This document shows, in pieces, positions 16,789-25,911 of a stretch of DNA of 64,000 nucleotides. The stretch spans positions 310,001-374,000 of the forward strand of contig NZ_BMKA01000003.1 of the NCBI RefSeq assembly GCF_014643735.1, written 5' to 3'. Source of the DNA: Neptunicoccus cionae. Lineage in GTDB: Bacteria; Pseudomonadota; Alphaproteobacteria; Rhodobacterales; Rhodobacteraceae. A program made the translations under genes and the position numbers. Every line of letters begins with the position of its first letter. The stretch's first letter is position 1. The notes under the pieces are model-generated. The model was not told where the DNA came from and did no database searches. It was given only the letters and a program-made list of their open reading frames with translations.

Positions 16789-18483
16789 TTACACCTCATC
16801 CGGAAAATGCTTCATAACCGAACGGATCGGATTAGGCGCAGCTTGTCCCAGACCGCAGATAGACGCATCCACCATCGCCACTGACAATTCCTCCAGCAAG
16901 CCCTGGTCCCACTGATCCTTCTGCATCAGCTTCACCGCCTTCTCACATCCCACACGGCAGGGCGTACATTGCCCACAGCTTTCGTCCTCAAAAAACTTCA
17001 ACATATTCAGCGCAGCACCCCGCGCACTGTCTTGATCGCTTAGCACCACAACAGCAGCAGACCCAATGAACGTGCCGTGTTCCTGCAACGTATCGAAATC
17101 CAGCGGAATGTCATCCAGACTGGCAGGCAACAACCCCGAAGACGGCCCCCCCGGCTGATACGCCTTGAACGTATGCCCCAACAGCATCCCGCCGCAATAA
17201 TCGTCGATCAGCGATCGGATCGTCGTTCCCGCGGGTGCGATCTTTACACCAGGATTGCGCACACGGCCCGAAACGGAATAGCTGCGCATCCCCTTTCGCC
17301 CGTTCACCCCGTGATCCCCGAAAATCTCAGGCCCCGAGCGCGCCACTTTTGCAATCCAGTAGAGCGTCTCGACGTTGTGAACCAGCGTCGGACGATTGAA
17401 CACACCGACCGAGGCAACAAAAGGCGGACGATGGCGCGGCATACCCCGTTTGCCTTCGATGCTTTCAATCATGGCACTTTCTTCACCGCAGATATAGGCG
17501 CCCGCACCCCGTCGCAAATCAATATAACCCGCCGCCACCAGACCGGCAGCCTCAAGTGCTGCGATTTCCCGCCGCAAAATTTCTAGTACTGCGGGATATT
17601 CGTCCCGCATATAAATAAAGCATGTCTCCGCTTCCACAGCCCAAGCCGCAATCAACATACCTTCCAGAAACACATGGGGTTCCCGTTCCAGAAAATACCG
17701 GTCCTTAAACGTACCCGGCTCCCCTTCGTCCCCGTTCACGGCCAGATAACGCGGCCCCTCGTTCATCCGCACAAACGACCATTTCCTGCCAGACGGAAAA
17801 CCCGCGCCGCCCATACCGCGCAATCCGCTTTGCAAGACCTCTTCCTGCAATTCATCCGGCGACTTGCCACCACCGCGCAGAGTCTCCAGCGTTTGATAAC
17901 CGCCGTCCCCACGATAGGCCTCAAACCCCTCGTATTCCGGCAGATGCGCGTGGGTATCACCACCCTTAATCGCCGCTTCAACCTTTTCCACGGTTGCATG
18001 GTCGATATGGTTATGCCCCAGCTCCAGCACAGGGGCAGTGTCGCACCGCCCCATACAAGGCGCACGCAAGACCCGCACGTCCATCCCGCTGGCATATTTT
18101 TGCGCCAGCGCAGTCAACAGCTCCTGCGAACCGGCCAGCTCGCACGATAGGGAATCACACACCCGTATCGTCAGATCCGGCGGTGCCTGTTCGCCCTCCT
18201 TAACCACATCAAAATGCGCGTAAAAGGTTGCAACTTCGTAAACTTCTGCCTGCGAAAGCTTCATTTCTTCTGCCAAAGCCGCCAAATGGGCCGCAGACAG
18301 ACACCCATAGGTATCCTGTACCAGATGCATATGCTCGATCAGCAGATCACGGCGGCGTGGACGCTCCCCCAACAGGGCCTGCACCTCTTCCAGCGCTTCA
18401 TCCTGAACCTGACGGCCTTTGGGCGTGTGACGGCCCTTGCCCTTACCGGATTTCCAAACGCCCTTACGCTCGTCTAAAGCCAT
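16789..18483 (-). CDS. fdsB: NAD-dependent formate dehydrogenase beta subunit-like (NuoE-NuoF fusion)
   Basis: 564 aa. Residues about 40-190 are a NuoE-type thioredoxin-like [2Fe-2S] domain with the four-Cys pattern (VCDSLSCELAG and RAPCMGRCDTAP, first pair degenerate relative to complex I); residues about 210-560 are NuoF-like: FMN/NADH site (GMGGAGFPSGRKW, NGDEGEPGTFKDR, GAGAYICGEESAMIES) and the [4Fe-4S] site SCGQCTPCRVGCEK. This is the diaphorase module that passes electrons to NAD. Start at ATG 18483 with AAGGAGA seven bases ahead; the 58 codons upstream are spurious. No fdsA, fdsC or fdsD is in the window, so the partner subunit must be elsewhere. Confidence 0.85.
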   Translation of the reverse strand: MALDERKGVWKSGKGKGRHTPKGRQVQDEALEEVQALLGERPRRRDLLIEHMHLVQDTYGCLSAAHLAALAEEMKLSQAEVYEVATFYAHFDVVKEGEQAPPDLTIRVCDSLSCELAGSQELLTALAQKYASGMDVRVLRAPCMGRCDTAPVLELGHNHIDHATVEKVEAAIKGGDTHAHLPEYEGFEAYRGDGGYQTLETLRGGGKSPDELQEEVLQSGLRGMGGAGFPSGRKWSFVRMNEGPRYLAVNGDEGEPGTFKDRYFLEREPHVFLEGMLIAAWAVEAETCFIYMRDEYPAVLEILRREIAALEAAGLVAAGYIDLRRGAGAYICGEESAMIESIEGKRGMPRHRPPFVASVGVFNRPTLVHNVETLYWIAKVARSGPEIFGDHGVNGRKGMRSYSVSGRVRNPGVKIAPAGTTIRSLIDDYCGGMLLGHTFKAYQPGGPSSGLLPASLDDIPLDFDTLQEHGTFIGSAAVVVLSDQDSARGAALNMLKFFEDESCGQCTPCRVGCEKAVKLMQKDQWDQGLLEELSVAMVDASICGLGQAAPNPIRSVMKHFPDEV

Positions 18484-18589
18484 GATCGTGTCTCCTTCAC
18501 TCTGCCGCCACACTAAGCCGATTTCCCCTCGGATGCGAAACCGAAAAGCGACAGGTTTCAAGGGAATAACGCTCTGGCGTGTCGGAAAC

Positions 18590-18617
18590 TTGTGTCTGGC
18601 CCAAACCGTTTTATGAT
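18590..18617 (+). promoter_or_regulatory. Probable promoter of the alkane monooxygenase gene
   Basis: TTGTGT (18590-18595) and TATGAT (18612-18617) with a 16-base spacer; transcription would start about 15-20 bases before the alkB-like start codon at 18640. It lies in the 156-base divergent region shared with fdsB. Confidence 0.5.
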
Positions 18618-18639
18618 CCCCGCTACATCCTAACGAAAT

Positions 18640-19695
18640 ATGCCCATGCCCAGACACCTTAGTGCCTTCGCTCTTGTGACCCTCCTGCCGACCTTTCTGC
18701 TTGTGATCGCAGCCCAGCGCGGCGGTCTCTGGCCCTTGCTCCCGCTATTTCTGCTTGCTGGCGTGAACCACCTGATCGACAGCCTGTTTGAAAACCGTCC
18801 CGACAGCCCCGTTGAACGCGCCTTAAACGATCTGCTTCCGATCGCGCTCGCCATTTGCCATTTCGCACTCCTCGCCTTCGCCTTATACGCGCTGGCGATC
18901 AAAACCGACCCGCTGTTAACCAAACTCCCGCTGTTCCTCGCCTTCGGCCTCTATTTTGCAACCGTATCCAACGCCACCGGACACGAGCTGATCCACCGCC
19001 GCCAGCGCCTGCCGTTCCTTTTTGGTAAGTGGATCTTCATTTCCCACCTGTTCGGCCACCATACTTCGGCCCACAGGCTCGTCCATCACCCCTATGTGGC
19101 AACGCGGTTCGATCCCAACACCGCCCGCTATAACGAGAGCTTTTACACCTTCTATCGCCGCGCATGGCGTGGCTCCTTTCGCGCCGGGCTCAGTGCGGAA
19201 AACACCCGCCGAGGCTTACCCGCCGACAGCCGCCGCATTGATGTGTCGAACCCCTATTTCACCTACATCTTCGGCGGCGTCTTTTTCTTGACCCTCGCCG
19301 CGCTGGCGGCTGGCTGGGCCGGACTGTTCACCTACCTCGGCCTCGCGTTGATGGCCCAAGGAGGGTTGCTTCTCACCGACTATGTACAACACTACGGCCT
19401 CACCCGCAGCGAGGGAGAAGACGGTCGCTTCATGCCAATCGCCCCCCATCACAGCTGGAACGCCCCCCACTGGTTCACCCGCAACCTTACACTGAACGCG
19501 CCACTGCATTCCGATCACCACGCCAAACCGGCACGCCCCTATACCGAACTCGCCAACCACCCAGAAGAAACCGCCCCGCAACTGCCCTACAGTCCGGGCA
19601 TCATGTCGATCATTGCGCTCAACCCGATCCGCTGGCGCAGCATCATGAACCCCAAAGTGGCCGAGTGGGCAATGCGCCACCGAAAAAACACCTAA
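18640..19695 (+). CDS. alkB: AlkB-type membrane alkane 1-monooxygenase
   Basis: 351 aa integral membrane di-iron oxygenase of the AlkB/xylene monooxygenase family. Five to six membrane helices (first at about residues 9-25 and 26-42). All histidine boxes are present: HELIHRR (about 122), GHHTSAHRLVHHP (about 139), HYG in YVQHYGLTR and the C-terminal LHSDHHAKPARPY (about 290). Like classical AlkB it has no fused rubredoxin, so it needs a separate rubredoxin and reductase, none of which is seen here. The second ATG, two codons downstream, is an equally possible start. Could hydroxylate alkanes or related chains; the substrate cannot be read from sequence. Confidence 0.88.
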   Translation: MPMPRHLSAFALVTLLPTFLLVIAAQRGGLWPLLPLFLLAGVNHLIDSLFENRPDSPVERALNDLLPIALAICHFALLAFALYALAIKTDPLLTKLPLFLAFGLYFATVSNATGHELIHRRQRLPFLFGKWIFISHLFGHHTSAHRLVHHPYVATRFDPNTARYNESFYTFYRRAWRGSFRAGLSAENTRRGLPADSRRIDVSNPYFTYIFGGVFFLTLAALAAGWAGLFTYLGLALMAQGGLLLTDYVQHYGLTRSEGEDGRFMPIAPHHSWNAPHWFTRNLTLNAPLHSDHHAKPARPYTELANHPEETAPQLPYSPGIMSIIALNPIRWRSIMNPKVAEWAMRHRKNT

Positions 19696-19767
19696 TCCGC
19701 CGACCCGTTTGCAAAGCTCCGGTGATTGCGCATAGGCTCGGCCAACACCCAACCACCCGTGGACCCC

Positions 19768-20184
19768 ATGCTTAGAACACTCTGTCTCACCATCCCGTTA
19801 TGCGCCGCGCTCACAGCCCCGCTTTCGGCCCAAAGCAGCAGCGAAACCATCGTCACGCCGCAGGAATTCGAAGCCCTCACGACAGGCAACACGCTCTATT
19901 TCGAACGCAACGGTCGCTTTTTCGGGGCAGAGCAATTCTACACCAGACGCCGCTCGCTCTGGATGAATGGCGCAAAGGAATGTCTCGACGGGGAGTGGTT
20001 CGCCAAAAATGACCTGATCTGCTTTGACTACGGCACCGAACGGGACCCCCAATGCTGGCACTTTATTGAACGCTCCGGCCAGTATTCTGCCCGCGCCGAA
20101 GGCGAAAGCGCAGAGTTCGATATTCACCTATATGACATCGACGAAACACCGCTGGACTGCAAGGGCCCTGCTGTGGGGGCCTAA
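19768..20184 (+). CDS. Small exported protein of unknown function
   Basis: 138 aa. The start at ATG 19768 gives a clean signal peptide (MLRTLCLTIPLCAALTAPLS, cut after about AQS). The mature part holds four Cys (ECLDGEW, ICFDYG, QCWHF, LDCKG), suggesting disulphides in the periplasm, and a pattern of aromatic/acidic strands (YFERNGRFFGAEQF). Similar small Cys-containing periplasmic proteins are common in Rhodobacterales, but I do not recognise a named family. Convergent with xseA; four bases separate the two stops. Confidence 0.75.
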   Translation: MLRTLCLTIPLCAALTAPLSAQSSSETIVTPQEFEALTTGNTLYFERNGRFFGAEQFYTRRRSLWMNGAKECLDGEWFAKNDLICFDYGTERDPQCWHFIERSGQYSARAEGESAEFDIHLYDIDETPLDCKGPAVGA

Positions 20185-20188
20185 CGGG

Positions 20189-21655
20189 CTAGAACAAGCT
20201 GCCCTGCTCGCCACCGCCACCTGATGTGTCCTTCTTCGGCGCAGCCTTGCGCTTGGCCGGTTGCGCAGTCGTCTGTGCGGGTGCTGGCGAACCGCCCTCC
20301 GGCCCAACCGGTACAACACCATCCCGAAACTGGATTTCCATCCGCTCGTGTCCGGCAGCCGTTGCAGCATCCGACACCAGCCCGCCTTGCGTATCACGAA
20401 CCACTGCATATCCGCGCTCCAAAGTCGCCTGATAGCCGAGCGTCTCGCGCAGCCGCTCCAGCCCGTCGAGCCGACTGCGCCAGTCACGGCCCTGTGTCTG
20501 TGCAGCTCGCACAAACCGCCGCTCTATATTCTCTAACCGTTCCCGCTTGGTCTCAACCGCCCGCTGCAGCACCTGCGGCCGCAAACCAGCTCCTTGCTCT
20601 ACCAGTCGTGCCCGTCCCCGCTCGGTCACGGCCTGCAAGGCCCGCGGCAACCGGCTTCCCATCAGGTCAAGCCGCTGCGCCTGCATCGCCACCAGATCTG
20701 CTGGATTGGGCAGCGCCCGTGACAAGTCCCGCAGCCGCTGCTGCCGCCGCGCCAACCCGTCGCTGAGTGCCCGTACCCGCCGCTCCTCCATAGAGGCCAG
20801 CCATGCCATCAACTCGCCGCGTACCGGAACCGCCAACTCTGCCGCAGCCGTTGGCGTTGGCGCGCGCTGGTCGGACGCATAATCTATCAGCGTTGTATCG
20901 GTTTCATGCCCAACAGCAGAGATCAGCGGAATTTGCGACGCCGCCGCCGCCCGTACCACCGATTCTTCATTAAAGCCCCAAAGGTCCTCAATAGACCCAC
21001 CGCCTCGCGCCACAATCAACAAATCAGGTCGCGGCATCGCGCCCCCCGGCTCCATCCGGTTAAACCCCTCAATCGCGGCCGTAACCTCGGGCGCGCAGCG
21101 ATCACCCTGCACCGCAACCGGCCAGATCAGAACCTTGCGCGGGAACCTGTCCCGCAACCGGTGCAAAATATCGCGGATCACCGCACCAGAGGGCGATGTC
21201 ACCACCCCGATCACCCCGGGTAAATATGGAATCGGCTGCTTACGCTCACCGTCAAACAGCCCTTCCGCCGCAAGCGCTTTCTTGCGCTTCTCCAGCATCG
21301 CCATCAACGCGCCCACACCAGCCACGCGCAATTCCATCACGTTCATCTGGTACTTGGACTGCTTGGGAAAACTGGTCAGCTTGCCGACCGCGACAACTTC
21401 CATACCCTCTTCGGGTTGCACAGACAGTCGCCCTGCCTGCCCCTTCCACGTCACCGCATTCAGCACGGCACCATCGTCTTTCAGGTCATAGTAAATATGC
21501 CCCGACCCATAGCGGTTCACCCGCCCGATTTCACCGCGCACGCGCACATGGGAAAAACGCCCCTCAATTGTGCGTTTCACCGCACCCGAAATTTCGGACA
21601 CACTGAACTCCGGCGCATTTTGCCCCGGTTCCGGATCATCAATAAGGTCAGACAT
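20189..21655 (-). CDS. xseA: Exodeoxyribonuclease VII large subunit
   Basis: 488 aa. N-terminal OB-fold (VSEISGAVKRTIEGRF, VRVRGEIGRVNRYGSGHIYYDLKD) followed by the catalytic domain (GVVTSPSGAVIRDI, DLLIVARGGGSIEDLWGFN, AVGHETDTTLIDYASD) and a long basic coiled-coil C-terminal arm. Degrades single-stranded DNA to oligonucleotides with XseB. The start at ATG 21655 (MSDLIDDPEPG) is the family start; a 40-codon extension to 21775 overlaps purD and is spurious. C-terminal 35 residues are low complexity (Lys/Ala, then glycines). Confidence 0.96.
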   Translation of the reverse strand: MSDLIDDPEPGQNAPEFSVSEISGAVKRTIEGRFSHVRVRGEIGRVNRYGSGHIYYDLKDDGAVLNAVTWKGQAGRLSVQPEEGMEVVAVGKLTSFPKQSKYQMNVMELRVAGVGALMAMLEKRKKALAAEGLFDGERKQPIPYLPGVIGVVTSPSGAVIRDILHRLRDRFPRKVLIWPVAVQGDRCAPEVTAAIEGFNRMEPGGAMPRPDLLIVARGGGSIEDLWGFNEESVVRAAAASQIPLISAVGHETDTTLIDYASDQRAPTPTAAAELAVPVRGELMAWLASMEERRVRALSDGLARRQQRLRDLSRALPNPADLVAMQAQRLDLMGSRLPRALQAVTERGRARLVEQGAGLRPQVLQRAVETKRERLENIERRFVRAAQTQGRDWRSRLDGLERLRETLGYQATLERGYAVVRDTQGGLVSDAATAAGHERMEIQFRDGVVPVGPEGGSPAPAQTTAQPAKRKAAPKKDTSGGGGEQGSLF

Positions 21656-21731
21656 AGATTGCTTCTCTTGCGGTTCGCATCGCCCGAACATAAAAGAACC
21701 CCAACCCTGGGGGCAAGAGCGGAGAGCAGCC

Positions 21732-22997
21732 ATGAACATCCTTATTTTGGGCAGCGGCGGACGGGAACATTCCATCGCTTGGGCCGTAAAACAAAACCCG
21801 AAGTGTGATCACCTGATCTGCGCACCGGGTAACGCCGGAATGGCCTCGGTCGCAACTTGCATGGACCTCGACATCCTCGACGGCCCGACCGTAGTGTCCT
21901 TCTGCAAAACCCGCGACATCGACTTTTGCATCATCGGCCCCGAAGCCCCGCTTGCAGCCGGCGTCGCTGACGATCTGCGCGCGGCTGACATCCTTACGTT
22001 CGGCCCGTCCGCGGCCGCCGCGCAACTCGAATCTTCCAAAGCCTTCACGAAATCCATCTGCGATGCCTCCGGCGCCCCCACCGCCGCCTACGGCCATTTC
22101 ACCGATGCAGAGGCCGCCAAAGACTACATCAAAGAACAAGGCGCACCGATTGTTGTAAAAGCAGACGGGCTCGCCGCAGGCAAAGGCGTTGTCGTCGCTA
22201 TGACACTTGAAGACGCGCTCGCCGCCGTCGACGATATGTTCGATGGCTCCTTTGGCGATGCAGGCGCAGAAGTCGTTGTCGAAGAATTCATGGAAGGCGA
22301 GGAAGCCTCCTTTTTCATCCTCTCTGATGGCACCTCAATCCTGCCCATCGGCACCGCGCAAGACCACAAACGCGCCTATGACAACGATGAAGGCCCAAAC
22401 ACCGGCGGCATGGGCGCCTACTCCCCAGCCCCGATCCTGACCGAAGCGCTGCAAAAAAAGGCGATAGAGGAAATCATCCAACCGACCATAGACGAAATGG
22501 CAATTCGCGGCACGCCTTACGAAGGCGTGCTCTACGCAGGTTTCATGATCAAGGACGACCAGCCCCGCCTCGTGGAATATAACGCCCGCTTTGGCGATCC
22601 GGAATGTCAGGTCATCATGATGCGTCTTGGCGCCCAAGCGCTCGACGTGCTCATCGCCTGTGCCGAACAACGCCTTGAACAAGTCAGCCTGAACTGGGCC
22701 GATGACCACGCGCTCACCGTGGTGCTCGCTGCGAATGGCTATCCCGGCGCCTATGAAAAGAACACCCAAATCAACGGCTTGGACACTATCGAACGCAGCT
22801 CCAAAGCCCAAGTCTTCCACGCAGGCACCAAACAGGACGGCGATGCAATTCTCGCCACCGGAGGCCGCGTCCTAAACGTCACCGCACGGGGCGACAGCCT
22901 GCAAGACGCCCACGACCGCGCCTACGCCATGATCGACCAAATCGACTGGCCCGAAGGCTTCCACCGCAAAGACATTGGCTGGCGGGCCCTAAAATAA
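21732..22997 (+). CDS. purD: Phosphoribosylamine-glycine ligase
   Basis: 421 aa, standard length. Second enzyme of purine synthesis (GAR synthetase, ATP-grasp). Start MNILILGSGGREHSIAW is canonical and has GGAGAG 8 bases ahead at 21721-21726. Motifs: VKADGLAAGKGVVVA (nucleotide binding, about 143), VVEEFMEGEEASFF, AQDHKRAYDNDEGPNTGGMG and EYNARFGDPECQV. Divergent from xseA over 76 bases. Confidence 0.97.
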   Translation: MNILILGSGGREHSIAWAVKQNPKCDHLICAPGNAGMASVATCMDLDILDGPTVVSFCKTRDIDFCIIGPEAPLAAGVADDLRAADILTFGPSAAAAQLESSKAFTKSICDASGAPTAAYGHFTDAEAAKDYIKEQGAPIVVKADGLAAGKGVVVAMTLEDALAAVDDMFDGSFGDAGAEVVVEEFMEGEEASFFILSDGTSILPIGTAQDHKRAYDNDEGPNTGGMGAYSPAPILTEALQKKAIEEIIQPTIDEMAIRGTPYEGVLYAGFMIKDDQPRLVEYNARFGDPECQVIMMRLGAQALDVLIACAEQRLEQVSLNWADDHALTVVLAANGYPGAYEKNTQINGLDTIERSSKAQVFHAGTKQDGDAILATGGRVLNVTARGDSLQDAHDRAYAMIDQIDWPEGFHRKDIGWRALK

Positions 22998-23036
22998 TCC
23001 CGCATACCAGCTCTTTTTGGTCCAAATATCCAAAAA

Positions 23037-23064
23037 CAAACGGCGCCCCCAAAGGCGCCGTTTG
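23037..23064. terminator. Bidirectional intrinsic terminator between purD and glmM
   Basis: Perfect 11-bp inverted repeat CAAACGGCGCC / GGCGCCGTTTG with a 6-base loop, flanked by A-rich and T-rich sequence on both sides, in the 93-base convergent gap between purD and glmM. Confidence 0.85.
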
Positions 23065-23090
23065 AATTCATTAAACCGATCATAACTGCA

Positions 23091-24431
23091 TCAAGCCGCA
23101 GCACGCACCGCCGCAGAAATATCTCCCACAACCTGCTTCAACAGACCCGCGTCCTCGCACTCGCCCATCACACGCACCAATGGCTCGGTTCCCGACTTAC
23201 GGATCAACAGCCGACCGGAAGAGGCCAACGCCGCCTCCCCGTCCGCAATCGCCTGCTTCACCGAGGCATCCAGCAACGGATCGCCTCCGTCCCCGTAGCG
23301 CACATTTTCCAGAAGTTGCGGATAAGGCTCGAACACGCGGGACAGCGCACTCGCCGTTTTTCCGCTTTGCACCAACGCCCCAAGAAACTGAAGTGCAGCA
23401 ATCAAACCATCGCCGGTTGTCACGTAATCACGCATCACGATATGGCCCGACTGCTCCCCACCAAGGTTAAATCCGCCCTTGCGCATCGCCTCCACGACGT
23501 AACGATCACCCACATTGGTGCGCAGCATGGTCAGTCCGCGCCCTTCCAGATGCCTTTCCAGTCCCATGTTCGACATCACAGTCGCCACAAGAGTGTCATG
23601 GGCCAACCGACCAGATGCCGACCACTGCTGTGCAATCAGCCCCATGATCTGATCGCCGTCGGCCACACGGCCTTTTTCGTCAATCAGCATGACACGGTCG
23701 GCATCCCCATCAAGGCAGATCCCCACATCCGCGCCATTAGCAACAACCGCCTGCGCCGCAGTTTCGGGGTGGGTCGATCCACATCCGTCATTAATATTAA
23801 AACCGTTCGGGGAAACGCCAACCGGAATAACCTCCGCGCCCAACTCCCAAAGCACCATCGGCGCGGCTTTGTAGGCGGCACCGTTGGCGCAATCCACAAC
23901 GACCTTCAAACCTTCCAGCAAACGCTGGCGGGGGAAGGCCGTTTTGGCAAACTCCATATATCGGCCCAACGCATCGTCGATCCGCTTGGCATTCCCGATA
24001 TTCTCGGGACGGGCCAGATCAATCTCGCCCATCACCAGTTCTTCGATCTCTGCTTCAGCCGCATCCGACAGTTTGTAACCATCCGGCCCGAAAAATTTGA
24101 TCCCGTTGTCATGATGAGGATTGTGAGAAGCTGAAATCATCACCCCCACATCCGCCCGCATAGACCGCGTCAACATCCCCACTGCCGGTGTCGGAACCGG
24201 CCCGAGCAGGAACACATTCATACCCGTAGAGGTAAACCCCCCCGTCATCGCATATTCAAACATATAGCTGGAACGGCGCGTGTCCTTACCGATCACAACA
24301 CGATGCTCTTTCTGATCCCGACGGAAATACCGCCCCGCAGCCGCGCCGAGTTTCAACGCCATATCCGCAGTCATCGGATAACTGTTGGCGCGCCCGCGCA
24401 CCCCGTCTGTGCCGAAAAGTTTCCGTGTCAT
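23091..24431 (-). CDS. glmM: Phosphoglucosamine mutase
   Basis: 446 aa. Interconverts glucosamine-6-P and glucosamine-1-P for peptidoglycan and LPS precursors. Phosphoserine loop [13 protein letters not shown] (Ser about 102), metal-binding DGDADR ([10 protein letters not shown], about 243), sugar-binding GGEQSGHIV (about 327) and phosphate-binding [12 protein letters not shown] near the C-terminus. Typical start [13 protein letters not shown]. Last gene of the folB-...-folP run (18 bases after folP). Confidence 0.97.
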   Translation of the reverse strand: MTRKLFGTDGVRGRANSYPMTADMALKLGAAAGRYFRRDQKEHRVVIGKDTRRSSYMFEYAMTGGFTSTGMNVFLLGPVPTPAVGMLTRSMRADVGVMISASHNPHHDNGIKFFGPDGYKLSDAAEAEIEELVMGEIDLARPENIGNAKRIDDALGRYMEFAKTAFPRQRLLEGLKVVVDCANGAAYKAAPMVLWELGAEVIPVGVSPNGFNINDGCGSTHPETAAQAVVANGADVGICLDGDADRVMLIDEKGRVADGDQIMGLIAQQWSASGRLAHDTLVATVMSNMGLERHLEGRGLTMLRTNVGDRYVVEAMRKGGFNLGGEQSGHIVMRDYVTTGDGLIAALQFLGALVQSGKTASALSRVFEPYPQLLENVRYGDGGDPLLDASVKQAIADGEAALASSGRLLIRKSGTEPLVRVMGECEDAGLLKQVVGDISAAVRAAA

Positions 24432-24449
24432 TTGCCCTCCGTCACGCTG

Positions 24450-25457
24450 TTACAGCGTCGCCTGCCACAAAGCGATCGCCTGCTTTGTGGCCTTAATATC
24501 ATGTACCCGCAATATCTGCACACCTTGACGCAAAGCCTCAAGCCCTAGTGCAACCGATCCGGGCCCCCGATCGGCGGCTTCCGGCGCATTTCCGATCACG
24601 CCAATGAAACGTTTGCGCGAAACACCCAGCAAAAGGGCGCAGCCAAGACCGTGAAACAAAGACATGCCACGGATCAGCGCCAGATTATGCTCAATGGTCT
24701 TACCAAAGCCGATGCCCACATCTACCACAATTTGCCCGCGCGCAATGCCGTGGTTCTCGGCATAGGCCACCCGCTCTGCCAAATGGTCATAGACATCCAA
24801 AAGGACATCGCTGTACTGCGGATCATCCTGCATGGTTTTGGGATCACCCTGCGCATGCATCAGGCAAACCGAAACGCCGTGCCGCGCCGCCACAGCTGCG
24901 CTGTTCGGGTCATAGCAAAACGCCGTCACATCATTAAACATAGAGCCACCCGCCGACAGCGCCGCATCCGCGACGTCTGACTTACGTGTATCAATCGAAA
25001 CCGGCAGATCAAATCCGCCAGCCCGCAAGGCCTTTATGACTGGAACCGTTCGGGCGATTTCCTCTGCTGCTGGCACGAACGGTGCACCCGGGCGGGTACT
25101 CTCGCCCCCGATGTCAAAAATATCCGCGCCGCTTTGCGCCATATCAAACCCGCGCTTTACGGCATCTTCGAACCGATTATGAACCCCGCCATCCGAAAAA
25201 CTGTCCGGCGTCGTGTTCAAAATTCCCATGATCCGGGGCGCATTCATTGACAGCCCACAAATCAACCCTCGCGGCGCTACAAAGTTACGCAATTCCGCCT
25301 CTGGGACCATCGCAGCCGGAATGACCTCGGGCGCGACGTCACGGGACAGGCGCTCCACATGGGTAAACCAGCTCCAGCCGCCCGCCAGTGTCAACGCACC
25401 ACTTGGCCGGTGACGGTCGGTTTGCACGATAGGACGGTAATAGACAGCTCCGCTCAT
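24450..25457 (-). CDS. folP: Dihydropteroate synthase
   Basis: 335 aa, longer than the usual 270-285 because of an N-terminal extension of about 70 residues ahead of the barrel (PRIMGILNTTPDSFSDGG starts at residue 73). Condenses pABA with dihydropterin pyrophosphate, the target of sulfonamides. Motifs: GGESTRPGAPF, VSIDTRKSDVA, NDVTAF, VDVGIGFGKTIEHN and LLGVSRKRFIG. Its ATG overlaps the stop of the preceding acetyltransferase gene (ATGA). Chromosomal folP, not a sul gene, by context. Confidence 0.96.
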   Translation of the reverse strand: MSGAVYYRPIVQTDRHRPSGALTLAGGWSWFTHVERLSRDVAPEVIPAAMVPEAELRNFVAPRGLICGLSMNAPRIMGILNTTPDSFSDGGVHNRFEDAVKRGFDMAQSGADIFDIGGESTRPGAPFVPAAEEIARTVPVIKALRAGGFDLPVSIDTRKSDVADAALSAGGSMFNDVTAFCYDPNSAAVAARHGVSVCLMHAQGDPKTMQDDPQYSDVLLDVYDHLAERVAYAENHGIARGQIVVDVGIGFGKTIEHNLALIRGMSLFHGLGCALLLGVSRKRFIGVIGNAPEAADRGPGSVALGLEALRQGVQILRVHDIKATKQAIALWQATL

Positions 25458-25906
25458 GGCTCCAGCACCTTCCGGTAATAGATCACTTTCTCAGTCTGCT
25501 CGAATCCCAACCGTTCATGCATCAGCTGCGAGGAATAATTCGACAGCTCCACATCAGAGCCGAATTCAACAAACCCCGCCCGCTTGGCCCGCATCAGCAG
25601 GAATTCAATCAAAGCCCGCGCGATGCCCTGCCCGCGATAGGCGTCATCGACCCAAACCCCCTCTAGGAAAGGGACCGGTTGGGAATTGCAGCCATTGGCA
25701 TAATCACGCAACCCGTATTCAGCGAATCCGACAGCTCGTCCCTCCGCCTCTGCCAGAAAAGCAGAGCGTTTGGAGGATTTGTTAATCCGGCCAATTTCCG
25801 CCAGCAATGCCTCATCCGAGAACTTAGGCCAGAGCTTTCGGTACATGCCCAGCCAGACATCCTGATCCAGCCCCCGCATTTCCCTGATCGTTACATCCAA
25901 ATCCAC
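25454..25906 (-). CDS. GNAT acetyltransferase resembling aminoglycoside 6'-N-acetyltransferase AAC(6')-I
   Basis: 150 aa, GTG start. The sequence follows the AAC(6')-Ic/Iaa/Iy-type pattern closely: WLGMYRKLWP near the N-terminus, GFAEYGLRDYANGCNSQPV and then PFLEGVWVDDAYRGQGIARAL (acetyl-CoA-binding A motif), and the C-terminal HERLGFEQTEKVIYYRK. Chromosomal enzymes of this type can acetylate aminoglycosides, though a natural substrate may differ. It is embedded in a folate operon: 5 bases after the exporter gene and overlapping folP by four bases. Resistance has to be measured; homology of the family is clear. Confidence 0.85.
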   Translation of the reverse strand: MDLDVTIREMRGLDQDVWLGMYRKLWPKFSDEALLAEIGRINKSSKRSAFLAEAEGRAVGFAEYGLRDYANGCNSQPVPFLEGVWVDDAYRGQGIARALIEFLLMRAKRAGFVEFGSDVELSNYSSQLMHERLGFEQTEKVIYYRKVLEP

Positions 25907-25911
25907 TCGAA

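Noticed and set aside
18484-18657. 58-codon N-terminal extension of the formate dehydrogenase beta subunit
   Set aside because: Runs into the divergent alkB gene; the ATG at 18483 has an excellent ribosome site and the family N-terminus.
24450-25457. folP as an acquired sulfonamide-resistance (sul) gene
   Set aside because: Embedded in a fol operon with glmM, chromosomal pattern; the only odd point is a 70-residue N-terminal extension.
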